From the NCBI RefSeq assembly GCF_000384335.2, contig NZ_KQ031382.1:806001-870000 (forward strand): DNA of 64,000 nt. The letters run 5' to 3'. The position numbers were made by a program, and so were the translations under genes. The notes under the pieces are model-generated. The model did not search any database. It was not told where the DNA came from and saw only the letters and a program-made list of their open reading frames with translations. This DNA is from Hyphomicrobium sp. 99. Its GTDB lineage: Bacteria > Pseudomonadota > Alphaproteobacteria > Rhizobiales > Hyphomicrobiaceae. Shown here piece by piece: positions 27,498 through 36,630 of the stretch; position 1 is the first letter of the stretch, and every line of letters begins with the position of its first letter.

Positions 27498-29477
27498 TCA
27501 GCCGCGGAACCGCGATGTGACGATGCGCGGAAACTGCTCCTCGTCTTCGCTCTGGTTCTGCGCGTAGGCATTGGCCGTGCGCCGCTCGTTATCGCGCTGC
27601 TGCTCGGCCATCTGCTGGCGGCCCTCTTCATGGTTCCACCAGCGTTCGCCGGACGGTGCAGGCGGTGCCGGCATGGACGTCGACGTCTGCTGTTGAGGGG
27701 CAGCCCCCGATGCAGGACGCCCGCCGTAAGCCGGCTGCTGACGCGCCGCCTGCTGCTGTTGCTGAGGCGCCGAGAACCAAGCCTCGATCAGATCGAGTTC
27801 GTCGGCAGACAGGCTGAGGCCCTGACTACGGCAACGCGCCACGACGAAGTTGCGGAAGCGGCTTGCAAAGAGGCTCGCCGACATTCCCTGCTCGAACCAC
27901 GGATCGCTCTCGCTCACCACGTCATAGATGAAACGCAGATCGTCGCGCTTGATGTCGAGACCGAATTCGCGAGCCCTCTGCGTGATGTTGACGAGCGTTT
28001 GCGCCCCCTGAAGGTTGTTCGCGGAGATCTCTTGCGACATGACATCGAAGAGAACGCGATATTCCGCCGGGGCCAGCGCAGGCGCCTGGCAAGCCTCGTG
28101 GATACGCGCGATCGATTGCTGGATCTGGGTTGCCTGATCCGAGCCACGCGGTGCCGTCGTCATCGGCGGCGGAGGCGTTTGCTGACTCTGCGGCCGCGCC
28201 GGCTCCCGGCGAGGCTCCGGCTGATAGCTCGGCTGCTGAGGCGGCGGCGCAATCGGCTGGCGGCGCGGCGTCAATGCCGGAGCAGCCGCAGCCTGAGCGA
28301 TCGAAGCTTGCGCAGCTGCCGGAGCAATGGCCGTGAGTTCCGGCATGCGCGATGACGGCATCGGCGGAGCCGGAGGCGCAGTAGGCGTCACGCGATCGAT
28401 GTATCGCGACGGCGGCACGGCCGTCTGATACGCGTTCGGCGAACCAGCTGAAGGCGCGGCAGATGGAGACATCCGTGCCGGTGCAGACAACGCGGCCTGA
28501 TGCGGCTGCGCTTCGATGCGCACCGGCTCAGGCTCGGGTTCGCGACGACGCGGCTCCGTGACAGGAGGAGCGATCAATCCGGCCGCCGAGATATGCCGGT
28601 TGCCGTCGAACACCGTGTAAGGCGCGGTGTCGCTGAGGTGGATATCATCCGGTAGATCGGCAAGAAGCAGATCGCGGAAAGAGCCGTAGCCGCCCCAGTT
28701 CGTGCCGACCGTCTTATCGCGGCCGACGACGCGCACTGCGCGGTCTGCCAACGTTTCGAGCGGCACGGCCTGCGGCGCAACACGTACGAATTCCACGACC
28801 TCGGCGAGGATGGCTTTCCGTGCCGCCTCGACATCGATCGTCGGAGCAGGTGCTGAGATCTCGCGCGGACTTTCGCCCGAAATCGCCCGGCTGCCGTTGG
28901 TCAACAGCGTGATGAGGTTCGATTCGCGAATCTCGCCGTCGCTGATCGCCGTATAAGGCTGCGCGGTATGATCGTTCGCAAAGACAACAGTGCGACGAGC
29001 ATGCGCGCGCAGGCGATGAAGCAGCGGCGTGAAATCGGCGTCTCCCGACAGGATGATGAACTCATCGAAATGGGTGTCGTGATTGAGAATATCACGAACG
29101 TCCATCACGATGCGAATATCGGCCGAATTCTTCAGCTGCGCCGTCAGCGGCGGGCAGTCGATCACCTCGAAGCCAGCGCGCAGGAAGTGGTGCCGGATGA
29201 ACGGGAACGAGTTCATGTCCGTCGAATTGTCGTGCGCATTGCGGCGAGGAACAGGATTGCCGTAGCAGCGGTTCATCGCGATCCGGCGTTCACCGGGTAA
29301 TGAATACGAGTTCGTGGACGTGATGAGTTCGCCGGACGCAATTGCTTGCAGCCACACAGCACTGTCTTTGGCGAAACGCTTCGCAGCGTCTTCGTTTTTA
29401 CGTTTCAAAGATAGGTAGATGTTGTCGTAGTCGACAAACACCGTTGATAGGACGGGTCCTGAGGACTCGCGTTTCAT
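27498..29477 (-). CDS. NYN-domain RNase-like protein with LOTUS domain
   Basis: A 659-residue protein. Residues ~10-195 are a NYN (PIN-like) nuclease domain: the acidic residues are in VDYDNIY (16-19), SADIRIVMDV (118-127) and LSGDADFTPLL (144-153). An OST-HTH/LOTUS RNA-binding domain follows (~218-292; WGGYGSFRDLL). A long Pro/Gln/Ala-rich disordered linker spans ~300-480. A C-terminal helical domain lies at ~505-620 (YRVLFDVMSQEI to DLIEAWF). NYN plus LOTUS suggests RNA processing or decay. I chose the ATG at 29477; the frame continues 34 codons upstream to a TTG, but no homology-like sequence is seen there. Cytoplasmic, monocistronic. Confidence 0.85.
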   Translation of the reverse strand: MKRESSGPVLSTVFVDYDNIYLSLKRKNEDAAKRFAKDSAVWLQAIASGELITSTNSYSLPGERRIAMNRCYGNPVPRRNAHDNSTDMNSFPFIRHHFLRAGFEVIDCPPLTAQLKNSADIRIVMDVRDILNHDTHFDEFIILSGDADFTPLLHRLRAHARRTVVFANDHTAQPYTAISDGEIRESNLITLLTNGSRAISGESPREISAPAPTIDVEAARKAILAEVVEFVRVAPQAVPLETLADRAVRVVGRDKTVGTNWGGYGSFRDLLLADLPDDIHLSDTAPYTVFDGNRHISAAGLIAPPVTEPRRREPEPEPVRIEAQPHQAALSAPARMSPSAAPSAGSPNAYQTAVPPSRYIDRVTPTAPPAPPMPSSRMPELTAIAPAAAQASIAQAAAAPALTPRRQPIAPPPQQPSYQPEPRREPARPQSQQTPPPPMTTAPRGSDQATQIQQSIARIHEACQAPALAPAEYRVLFDVMSQEISANNLQGAQTLVNITQRAREFGLDIKRDDLRFIYDVVSESDPWFEQGMSASLFASRFRNFVVARCRSQGLSLSADELDLIEAWFSAPQQQQQAARQQPAYGGRPASGAAPQQQTSTSMPAPPAPSGERWWNHEEGRQQMAEQQRDNERRTANAYAQNQSEDEEQFPRIVTSRFRG

Positions 29478-29684
29478 GGACTGCAACCCCCGTGAATCGG
29501 AACATGATTCGCCGTTACTGTTGACGAGTCGAACGCCTCCAGCAAGAAGCGCTACCCCACTGTTGGCGGAAAGGGTCAATTAAGCCGTGGATGGAAGGCC
29601 ATCACGCCACGGAGTTCAAAAACGCAGTTGGGGACGACGTGTGGATTGTTGGCGAAAGGCTTTCTGCTGTTGCAGCTTCGCCGC

Positions 29685-30134
29685 TCAATCGACGGAAGGA
29701 CGCGCGATCGGAGAAAAATCCGGCGCCGTCAGCGTGAAACCTTCGAACGTGAATGCGGGCGCGACGGTGCAGCCGACGAGCGTCCATTTTCCGAGGCACC
29801 GCGCCTGTTGCCAATGACCGGCGGGAACGACGGCTTGCGGCCGCTCGCCTTCGGCGAGATCAGAGCCGAGACGAATGCTCGTGATCGGCCCGCCTGTCGG
29901 CGACACTTCGAGCAGTAACGGATCGCCCGCATAGAAGTGCCAAGCCTCAGCCGCATCCACTGCGTGCCAGTGCGAGCGCTCGCCCGCTTTCAGAAGGAAG
30001 TAGATGGCAGTCGAGGCCGCGCGCTTCCCGGGCTCGGCTGCATCCCGGAACGTCTCGCGGAAATATCCGCCCTCAGGATGAGGAGAAAGCTCAAGCATCT
30101 GGATCACGTCGTCGCCGGAGAGATCTTGCTTCAA
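29685..30134 (-). CDS. Cupin-fold DUF985 protein
   Basis: A 149-residue protein of the DUF985 (cupin_5) family: LELSPHPEGGYFRETFRD at the N terminus, and the cupin strands SHWHAVDAAEAWHFYAGD and GHWQQARCLGKWTLVGCTVAPAF. His residues in SHWH and WHF could bind a metal. The biochemical role is not established for most members; some are linked to sugar or nitrilase-neighbour metabolism. It lies 22 bases downstream of gloB on the same strand and is probably cotranscribed, but this does not define its substrate. Confidence 0.85.
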   Translation of the reverse strand: MKQDLSGDDVIQMLELSPHPEGGYFRETFRDAAEPGKRAASTAIYFLLKAGERSHWHAVDAAEAWHFYAGDPLLLEVSPTGGPITSIRLGSDLAEGERPQAVVPAGHWQQARCLGKWTLVGCTVAPAFTFEGFTLTAPDFSPIARPSVD

Positions 30135-30156
30135 AGGACGCTCCTACCGCGACCGG

Positions 30157-30927
30157 TCAGGCCTTGTTCTTCAATTGGCGGAGGCGCGCAAAGACTTCCC
30201 AATCCGGCGCGCCGAGCATGCCCAGGCGTGCCTGGATCGCGCGCGACTTCGGCCGGAGAAACGGGTTGGTCGCGCGTTCGACTTCGATCGTGGTCGGCAG
30301 CGTCGGCAGTCCGGCCGCGCGCATGGCCTCGACCTCGGCCACTCTTTTTTTCAGCGCGTCGTTTTCGGGCTCGACGGTCAGCGCGAAACGGGCGTTGTTG
30401 AGCGTATATTCATGACCGCAATAAATTTGAGTATCGCCTGGCAAGCCCGCGATCTTCGAAACGGACTCCCACATCATCTCCGGGTCGCCCTCGAAGACGC
30501 GTCCGCATCCGAGCGAAAAGAGCGTATCTCCCGCGAACGCTATTCCGTCGTTCGGGAAGTAATAGGTGATGTGTCCGAGCGTGTGGCCCGGGGTTTCGAG
30601 AACTTCGATCGGATGGCCCGCGAATTCGAGCTTGCTCCCCGCCTTGACGACCCGCGTTAGGCCAGGGATCCGGTCGGCCTCGGCTTCAGGCCCCGTCACA
30701 CTCGCGCCGTAGAACGCCTTGAGTTCGGCGATACCGTCGGTGTGATCGGTATGATGGTGCGTTATGAAGAGGTGATTGAGCCGCCAGCCGCGTTCGGCCA
30801 AGGCGGCCTTGATCGCAGGTCCGCTCGGCGCGTCGATGACCGCCGTTTCGCCGGTCTCCGGCTCGTGCAGAAGAACGCTGTAATTGTCTGCCAGGCACGG
30901 CAGAAGAACGATTTCGAAAGCTCCCAT
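30157..30927 (-). CDS. gloB: Hydroxyacylglutathione hydrolase (glyoxalase II)
   Basis: A 256-residue metallo-beta-lactamase-fold thioesterase that releases D-lactate and glutathione from S-lactoylglutathione. The dinuclear metal motif is THHHTDHTDG (near residue 56-65). Further ligands are in ETPGHTLGH, AGDTLFSLGCGRVFEG and YCGHEYTLNN, the GloB-specific sequence. Length and the C-terminal substrate-binding region (FLRPKSRAIQARLG) are normal. It is divergent from the methyltransferase gene and leads a two-gene unit with the DUF985 cupin. It works in methylglyoxal detoxification. Confidence 0.94.
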   Translation of the reverse strand: MGAFEIVLLPCLADNYSVLLHEPETGETAVIDAPSGPAIKAALAERGWRLNHLFITHHHTDHTDGIAELKAFYGASVTGPEAEADRIPGLTRVVKAGSKLEFAGHPIEVLETPGHTLGHITYYFPNDGIAFAGDTLFSLGCGRVFEGDPEMMWESVSKIAGLPGDTQIYCGHEYTLNNARFALTVEPENDALKKRVAEVEAMRAAGLPTLPTTIEVERATNPFLRPKSRAIQARLGMLGAPDWEVFARLRQLKNKA

Positions 30928-31084
30928 GGCGGGGGACTTTGGTTGGACGCGTCGGCTGTGTCAAACGGAACGAAACGACGCAGCGAAGCGAGGTGTTTTA
31001 CCGGCTTGGGCTGTCTCTGCCGGTCCGGATCGTTTAGAGACAAAGCCCGTAAGGCCGATTTTATCAATCCCGGTAAGCGCCAAG

Positions 31085-31825
31085 ATGCCTCTCGACGCCA
31101 AGACCTTGAGAGATTTCTACAGAACCCCGCTTGGCCGGGTGGTTCGGCGTCAGCTTGCGACCGCGATCCGCGAGCGCTGGAATCGGGTTAACGGATTGAC
31201 CGTCGCTGGCGTCGGGTTCGCCTCGCCGTTTCTGGGTACTTTCCGCACCGAAGCAGCCCGCCTCGCTTGCCTGATGCCGTCCCGCCAGGGCGCGATCGTC
31301 TGGCCCCGGTCCGGCCACTGTCATTCGGTTCTGGTCACGGAGAACCAATGGCCATTGCCCGACAATTCGGTTGATCGCCTCCTGGCCGTCCATTGCTTGG
31401 AGCAGGCCGAGCGGGCAGGACCCCTGCTTCGGGAGGTATGGCGGGTGCTGAAGCCGGACGGCCGGGCGCTGTTCGTCGTTCCCAATCGCCGGGGCCTCTG
31501 GTCTCGGATGGACCGGACGCCCTTCGGTCATGGCCTGCCCTTCAGCCGGGGCCAGCTTGAAACCCAGCTCATCGACGCGCTCTTCACGCCCGTCGACTGG
31601 GGTGAAGCACTCTATTTTCCCCCGGTGAACCAGCGGCTTTTGCTGCGGGTCGCGAACCCGCTGGAGCGGTTCGGATCGAGTATGTCGATCGGCGTCGCGG
31701 GCGTCATTTTGGTCGAGGCAAAGAAGGAAGTGATGGCGCCTGTCGGCAGCGGCAAGCGCCTATCGCAACCGGCAATCCTGAAACCGGTCGATACGCGAAG
31801 CACGTCCGGGATCCGGCGCTTCTAG
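31085..31825 (+). CDS. Class I SAM-dependent methyltransferase
   Basis: A 246-residue protein related to methyltransferase domain 11 (UbiE-like). The usual glycine-rich motif I is weak (VAGVGFASPFLGTF), while post-motif features are clear: WPLPDNSVDRLLAVHCLEQ, LREVWRVLKPDGRALFVVPN and RRGLWSRMDRTPFG. I recall this protein next to gloB in other Hyphomicrobiales; the substrate is not known to me. The ATG at 31085 is preceded by GGTAAGCGCCAAG, a modest site. Its TAG stop overlaps the metW stop on the other strand within the four bases CTAG (31822-31825). Confidence 0.8.
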   Translation: MPLDAKTLRDFYRTPLGRVVRRQLATAIRERWNRVNGLTVAGVGFASPFLGTFRTEAARLACLMPSRQGAIVWPRSGHCHSVLVTENQWPLPDNSVDRLLAVHCLEQAERAGPLLREVWRVLKPDGRALFVVPNRRGLWSRMDRTPFGHGLPFSRGQLETQLIDALFTPVDWGEALYFPPVNQRLLLRVANPLERFGSSMSIGVAGVILVEAKKEVMAPVGSGKRLSQPAILKPVDTRSTSGIRRF

Positions 31826-32487
31826 GGATTGGCGGCGGGCCGTCCAGGGCCGCGCAGGAGAAACACGGCCTTTTCCCCGAAAAGGTTCTGCATCGACAAC
31901 GACCATTTGATCGGCAGACGCGCACCATAGGCATTGAACGCGACGGCCTGCTCGACTTCCGCATGAACAAGCTCGCAGAGGTCGGCGAAATCACGGATCG
32001 TGCAAAGATGCGCGTTGGGCGTCAGATACCACTCATCCGGCAGGTTATCGTTGACGGGCATGCGGCCCGTAAAAAGCAGCTTCGAGCGCACCTGCCAGTG
32101 ACCGAAATTCGGGAACGACACGATCGCTCGGCGGCCGATCCTGAGCAAATTCTCGAGCACGGTTTTAGGCTGCCGCGTCGCCTGGATCGTCAATGACAGA
32201 ATGGCGTAGTCGAACGCTTGATCGGGATAATTATCGAGGTCGCGATCGGCGTCGCCCTGGATGACGGAAAGGCCGTGCGCCACACAGGCGTTGACCTTAT
32301 CGCGCTGCAGCTCGACTCCGCGCCCGTCCACGCCCTTGCGCTCGGACAACAGCTGAAGAAGCTCGCCGTCGCCGCAGCCGACGTCGAGAACGCGCGATCC
32401 CGCTTCCACCATCTCCGCGATGAGCACATGGTCGACGCGTGGGACTTTCTGTCCCCCAACGATTTTTCCGATATCGGGAGCGTTCAT
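31822..32487 (-). CDS. metW: Methionine biosynthesis protein MetW
   Basis: A 221-residue MetW protein, a Rossmann-fold methyltransferase-like partner of MetX. Motif I is [16 protein letters not shown], followed by [10 protein letters not shown] and the MetW-specific [20 protein letters not shown] and [14 protein letters not shown]. In other bacteria MetW is required with MetX for homoserine acylation. Its ATG overlaps the metX stop (ATGA, 32484-32487), giving translational coupling. The frame is open further upstream but that part lies inside metX and is a shadow. Confidence 0.93.
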   Translation of the reverse strand: MNAPDIGKIVGGQKVPRVDHVLIAEMVEAGSRVLDVGCGDGELLQLLSERKGVDGRGVELQRDKVNACVAHGLSVIQGDADRDLDNYPDQAFDYAILSLTIQATRQPKTVLENLLRIGRRAIVSFPNFGHWQVRSKLLFTGRMPVNDNLPDEWYLTPNAHLCTIRDFADLCELVHAEVEQAVAFNAYGARLPIKWSLSMQNLFGEKAVFLLRGPGRPAANP

Positions 32488-33686
32488 TTCCGCGCCTCCG
32501 CTACGCCGAGGCCGTGCTTCACCGCGGCGGCATTGAGAAAGCCACGGATCGTTGCAAAAAATGTCGGCTCTTCGAGAAGAAACGCATCGTGGCCCTTGTC
32601 GCTCTCGATCTCGACGAACGAAACGTTGGCGGCAACGGCGTTCAGAGCCTGCACGATCTCGCGGCTCTCGCGCGTCGGATAGAGCCAGTCCGAGGTAAAC
32701 GACACGACGCAGAAACGCGTCTTCGTGCCACGAAACGCATTCGCGAGAACGCCACCGGCGCTTTCCCGCATGTCGAAATAATCGAGCGCGCGCGTGATGT
32801 AGAGATAGCTGTTGGCATCGAAGCGATCGACGAAGGTCGATCCCTGGTGGCGCAGATAACTCTCGACCTGAAACTCGGCATTGAACGAGAACGACAACGA
32901 CGACCGGTCCTGCAGGCTGCGGCCAAACTTTCGATGCAGCGCTTCTTCCGAAAGGTACGTGATGTGGGCTGCCATGCGCGCGACCGCGAGACCATTCTTC
33001 GGCACCGTGCCCGCAGCATAATAGTTGCCGCCCGACCATTCGGGATCAGCCATGACCGCTTGCCGGCCAACCTCGTGAAACGCGATGTTCTGAGAGGAAT
33101 GCCAGGCAGCCGTCGCGATCGGCACGGCAGCGAACACGCGATCCTTGTAGCGCGACGCCCACTCGAGAACCTGCATGCCGCCCATTGAGCCGCCGATCAC
33201 CGCGAACAGCTGATCGATGCCCAAATAGTCGATGAGACGCGCCTGCGCTTCGACCATGTCGCCAACGGTGATGACCGGGAAGGTCAGCCCGTAGGGAGCG
33301 CCCGTTTTCGGATTGATCGAGGCCGGGCCCGTCGATCCCATGCAGCCGCCCACGACGTTCGAGCAGATGACAAAGAACCGGTTCGTGTCGATCGGCTTGC
33401 CCGGACCGACCATATTGTCCCACCACCCGGGCTTGCCGGTGATGGGGTGACGGCTCGCCACGTACTGGTCGGCGGTCAGCGCGTGACAGATCAGAATGGC
33501 GTTGGACTTCGCCGCATTGAGCTCGCCATAGGTCTCGTAGGCGATGGAAAACGGAGCCAGATCTTGCTGGCAGGCAAGGCGCAGGGGCGCGCTCGCGTCG
33601 AAATGCACCACCGGGCTCGACGGCGTATCCACCTCGGGGTGCCGCCGTGAGAGCGGGGCAACAAGATTGGGCGAGGCGCCGGTCAT
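32484..33686 (-). CDS. metX: Homoserine O-acetyltransferase
   Basis: A 400-residue alpha/beta hydrolase-fold acyltransferase that activates homoserine for methionine synthesis. The nucleophile Ser167 is in GGSMGG, the acid is in the [10 protein letters not shown] region, and the catalytic His is in [22 protein letters not shown] and [21 protein letters not shown] are MetX hallmarks. Whether acetyl- or succinyl-CoA is used cannot be decided by eye. It leads the metX-metW operon. I searched its leader for a SAM-II riboswitch, which is common before this gene in alphaproteobacteria, and did not find a convincing one. Confidence 0.94.
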   Translation of the reverse strand: MTGASPNLVAPLSRRHPEVDTPSSPVVHFDASAPLRLACQQDLAPFSIAYETYGELNAAKSNAILICHALTADQYVASRHPITGKPGWWDNMVGPGKPIDTNRFFVICSNVVGGCMGSTGPASINPKTGAPYGLTFPVITVGDMVEAQARLIDYLGIDQLFAVIGGSMGGMQVLEWASRYKDRVFAAVPIATAAWHSSQNIAFHEVGRQAVMADPEWSGGNYYAAGTVPKNGLAVARMAAHITYLSEEALHRKFGRSLQDRSSLSFSFNAEFQVESYLRHQGSTFVDRFDANSYLYITRALDYFDMRESAGGVLANAFRGTKTRFCVVSFTSDWLYPTRESREIVQALNAVAANVSFVEIESDKGHDAFLLEEPTFFATIRGFLNAAAVKHGLGVAEARK

Positions 33687-33752
33687 TGTATCGTTTCGAT
33701 ATTCCAGGGGCTAAATGGTAGGGCGGGCTTGCTAGGCTGGCTGCAGATAAAG

Positions 33753-33769
33753 TCAACTTTAAACTTTGA
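33753..33769. promoter_or_regulatory. Inverted repeat between metX and hisC
   Basis: TCAA (33753-33756) and TTGA (33766-33769) flank a TTTAAA-containing centre, a 17-base imperfect palindrome in the 152-base gap between divergent metX and hisC. It could be an operator for either gene; the regulator is unknown. Confidence 0.25.
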
Positions 33770-33838
33770 TTTCAAGTGGTGAAGACCCTATCAATGCGCC
33801 CGAAATCGGCAATCCCGTTCAAGAATTCGAGATAATAT

Positions 33839-34942
33839 ATGGTGGTTACTGCACCAATTGCACGTCCTGGCATTCTGGACATTGCGGCTTATGTCCCCGG
33901 CGAGAGCAAGGCAGGCGGCGGTTTGCCCCCCGTTAAGCTGTCCTCGAACGAGACACCGCTCGGACCGAGCCCTGCGGCAATCGCGGCATTCAAGTTGGCC
34001 GCAGGCGAGCTTGAGCGCTATCCGGACGGCCAGGCGACGCTCCTACGCGAAGCCATCGCGCGGCGCTATGGGCTGGACGCGCGCCGCATCGTCTGCGGAT
34101 CAGGGTCCGACGAGCTTCTGGGTCTCCTGGCTCGCGGCTACCTCGGTCCAGGAGACGAGGCCATCTACACCGCGCACGGCTTCCTCGTTTACCGGATCGC
34201 GATCTTAACGAACGGTGCGACGCCGGTCGTGGTGCCGGAACGTGACCTCAAAACCGATGTCGACGCGATTCTCGCGGCCGTCACGCCGCAGACGCGTGTG
34301 GTGTTCATAGCCAACCCGAACAACCCGACGGGCACATACATCCCGATCGAGGAAGTGCGCCGCCTGCGCGCAGGCCTCCGCGCCGACATTCTGCTCGTGC
34401 TCGATGCCGCCTATTGCGAATACGTCAGCAAAAACGACTACGAAGCCGGGCTCGAACTCGTCGCTACCACCGCCAACACGGTGATGACGCGCACGTTCTC
34501 GAAAATCTACGGGCTCGCCGCGCTCCGTATCGGTTGGGCCTATTGCCCGCCCGAGATCGCCGACGTGCTCAATCGCATCCGCGGACCGTTCAATCTTTCC
34601 GCTCCGGCGATCGCCGCTGGCGCCGCTGCGATCGAAGACATCGAGCATTTGGAGAACGCCCGGCTCCACAACGATAAATGGCTGCCGTGGGTCGTGGATG
34701 AACTCAAGAAGCTTGGCCTCACCGTGACGCCAAGCGTTGCGAACTTCGTCCTCTTCCACTTCGACGGCGTCAGCGGCAAGACGGCGACGGAAGCAGATGA
34801 GTTCTTGAAATCGCAGGGCATCATTCTGCGCAAGGTTGGCGCTTACGGATTCCCGAACGCGCTGCGCATGACCATCGGATCGGAAAACGACAACAAGCGC
34901 GTCATCGAAGCGCTCACCCGTTACTTGAAGGGCGCGGCTTGA
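33839..34942 (+). CDS. hisC: Histidinol-phosphate aminotransferase
   Basis: A 367-residue class II PLP aminotransferase. [13 protein letters not shown] opens the fold, [13 protein letters not shown] contains the conserved Asn, and the PLP lysine is in [15 protein letters not shown]. In Hyphomicrobiales this HisC type sits next to the prephenate/arogenate dehydrogenase gene and may also transaminate aromatic keto acids. Its stop overlaps the start of that gene by one base (TGATG), so the two are translationally coupled. Confidence 0.92.
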   Translation: MVVTAPIARPGILDIAAYVPGESKAGGGLPPVKLSSNETPLGPSPAAIAAFKLAAGELERYPDGQATLLREAIARRYGLDARRIVCGSGSDELLGLLARGYLGPGDEAIYTAHGFLVYRIAILTNGATPVVVPERDLKTDVDAILAAVTPQTRVVFIANPNNPTGTYIPIEEVRRLRAGLRADILLVLDAAYCEYVSKNDYEAGLELVATTANTVMTRTFSKIYGLAALRIGWAYCPPEIADVLNRIRGPFNLSAPAIAAGAAAIEDIEHLENARLHNDKWLPWVVDELKKLGLTVTPSVANFVLFHFDGVSGKTATEADEFLKSQGIILRKVGAYGFPNALRMTIGSENDNKRVIEALTRYLKGAA

Positions 34943-35910
34943 TGGCCAAACCCGAAAGCGTAACCGAGATCACCACAGAGCCGATGTTCAAGCGGCTATC
35001 GCTCATTGGCGTCGGCCTCATCGGCTCGTCGATCAGCCACGCTGTGCGTCGCGCCGGGCTCGCAGGCGACATCGTCGGTTGCGCGCTCGCACCCGCGACA
35101 CGCGCGAGGGCCGAAGAACTCGGCCTCGTTAGAAAAGCATTCGCAGATCCCGTCGACGCCGTGAAAGGCGCCGATCTCGTCATCCTCTGCACGCCCGTCG
35201 GCGCGTACAAGGAAATCGCCGAAGCCATCGGACCGCATCTCGAGCCGGGCACCATCGTGTCCGACGTCGGCTCGGTAAAGGCCGCGCCCATCCAAGATAT
35301 CGCGCCGCATATTCCCGAAGGCGTTCACTTCATTGCCGGGCATCCGATCGCGGGAACCGAACAATCGGGCCCGGATGCGGGGTTTGCCGAACTCTTCGAC
35401 GGACGCTGGTGCATCCTGACACCCGACGACGCGGCAGACGCTTCAGCGCTCGCGAAACTGGAAGAGTTTTGGCGCAAGCTCGGCTCGAACGTCGAGATCA
35501 TGTCGCCCGAGCATCACGACATGGTGCTCGCGATCACGAGCCACGTACCGCACTTGATCGCCTACAACATCGTCAACACGGCAGCCCATCTCGAGCGCGT
35601 GACCGACAGCGAGGTCATCAAGTTTTCGGCCGGCGGCTTCCGCGATTTCACCCGCATCGCCGCGTCCGATCCCGTGATGTGGCGCGACGTCTTCTTGAAT
35701 AACAAAGACGCGGTTCTCGAGATGCTCGGCCGCTTCTCGGAAGACCTCATTACGCTTCAACGCGCCATCCGCTTCGGTGACGGCGAAACGCTGGAGCGTC
35801 TCTTCACGGAAGCGCGCGCGATCCGGCGAGGGATCATCCAGGCGGGCCAAGATACGGCAAAGCCCGACTTCGGCCGGAGCAATGGACGCGCGAAAGACGC
35901 CTCCAAATAG
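34942..35910 (+). CDS. Prephenate/arogenate dehydrogenase
   Basis: A 322-residue TyrA-family NAD(P)-dependent dehydrogenase for tyrosine synthesis. The dinucleotide site is IGVGLIGSSI. Further family blocks are CTPVGAYKEI, SDVGSVKAA, FIAGHPIAGTEQSGP and ITSHVPHLIAY (catalytic His region). Length fits the monofunctional TyrC/TyrA type without a chorismate mutase domain. The ATG at 34942 overlaps the hisC stop; a TTG one codon earlier is less likely. The aminotransferase beside it can supply the transamination step. Confidence 0.92.
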   Translation: MAKPESVTEITTEPMFKRLSLIGVGLIGSSISHAVRRAGLAGDIVGCALAPATRARAEELGLVRKAFADPVDAVKGADLVILCTPVGAYKEIAEAIGPHLEPGTIVSDVGSVKAAPIQDIAPHIPEGVHFIAGHPIAGTEQSGPDAGFAELFDGRWCILTPDDAADASALAKLEEFWRKLGSNVEIMSPEHHDMVLAITSHVPHLIAYNIVNTAAHLERVTDSEVIKFSAGGFRDFTRIAASDPVMWRDVFLNNKDAVLEMLGRFSEDLITLQRAIRFGDGETLERLFTEARAIRRGIIQAGQDTAKPDFGRSNGRAKDASK

Positions 35911-35927
35911 GCCGCTACGCTTCGCGT

Positions 35928-36350
35928 TTAAGCCGAGTGCGGCTCCATCAGGAACTGCGCGGTGATGAGATCTGCCTCGACAGCTTCCGCTTCCTGCGAT
36001 GACGATGCGAGCAGGTGCACGTGAACTTCATCGGCGCCAAGCACTGCCGAATGCTGGCGGATCTCGGCCAGGTTCTGCGTCGGGCAGCGGTTGGAGAGGC
36101 GGCCGATGGCGAGCACCGTGCGCCGCGAGCGATCGCTGCGGCGAACGAGAATGTAGTTGGCATCTTCCAATGTCGGGCAGTCGAAGAGGCTGTAGACAGT
36201 GTGCACGTAGCGTTTGCCCGACGCGCCGGTCCAGAAATGGAATCTCGGTGGAGCTTCAGGAAGCGTTGTTCCGAGGTTCGCCAGCGGGGCGGCTTCGACC
36301 GCCTGCCGGTGAGAACGGAACGCAGCAAGCTGAATAATTTCGGCACTCAT
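35928..36350 (-). CDS. Conserved hypothetical protein
   Basis: A 140-residue soluble protein that I know only as a conserved hypothetical in Hyphomicrobiales. A clear globular core starts at FHFWTGASGKRYVHTVYSLF and continues through DANYILVRRSDRSRRTVLAIG, NLAEIRQHSAVLGADEVHVH and EADLITAQFL. The basic RRSDRSRR strand could contact nucleic acid, but this is not evidence of binding. I use the ATG at 36350 rather than an upstream one at 36377. It converges on the prephenate dehydrogenase gene with 17 bases between stops, and lies downstream of nrdJ. Confidence 0.7.
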   Translation of the reverse strand: MSAEIIQLAAFRSHRQAVEAAPLANLGTTLPEAPPRFHFWTGASGKRYVHTVYSLFDCPTLEDANYILVRRSDRSRRTVLAIGRLSNRCPTQNLAEIRQHSAVLGADEVHVHLLASSSQEAEAVEADLITAQFLMEPHSA

Positions 36351-36630
36351 AACGCACACCCCTTGTCGGCAACACATACCGATTACTGCTTTTCAAACCG
36401 TGATACCCGCCCGAGCGTGAGGAATGGTGAACTTTGGTTCGAAAATTTGACGCGATTGCCTCATCCGCGCCTCGATGGTCAATGAAGTGTTGAGAAAGGA
36501 GTGGATTGAAAACACTCTGCCCGAGTATGCGCGGATCATCGGCGCAAACGTCAACGCGCGTTAGCAATTTGATGCGAGATCGGGCGGCAGATGCAAACGA
36601 GGTTACTTTGATATTGTTAATTGCCGCGCA

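Noticed and set aside
33687..33838. SAM-II riboswitch before metX
   Set aside because: I checked the reverse-strand leader for the conserved GATAAA...GCTAAA core and P1/pseudoknot pairing. GCAAGC occurs but the rest does not fit.
36429..36440. GAACTTTGGTTC as a LexA box
   Set aside because: This is the inverted-repeat form of Gram-positive SOS boxes; alphaproteobacterial LexA uses the direct repeat, and no gene starts here.
36475..36564. 29-codon forward ORF between the hypothetical gene and nrdJ
   Set aside because: No clear ribosome site, family features or supporting context; too short to support.
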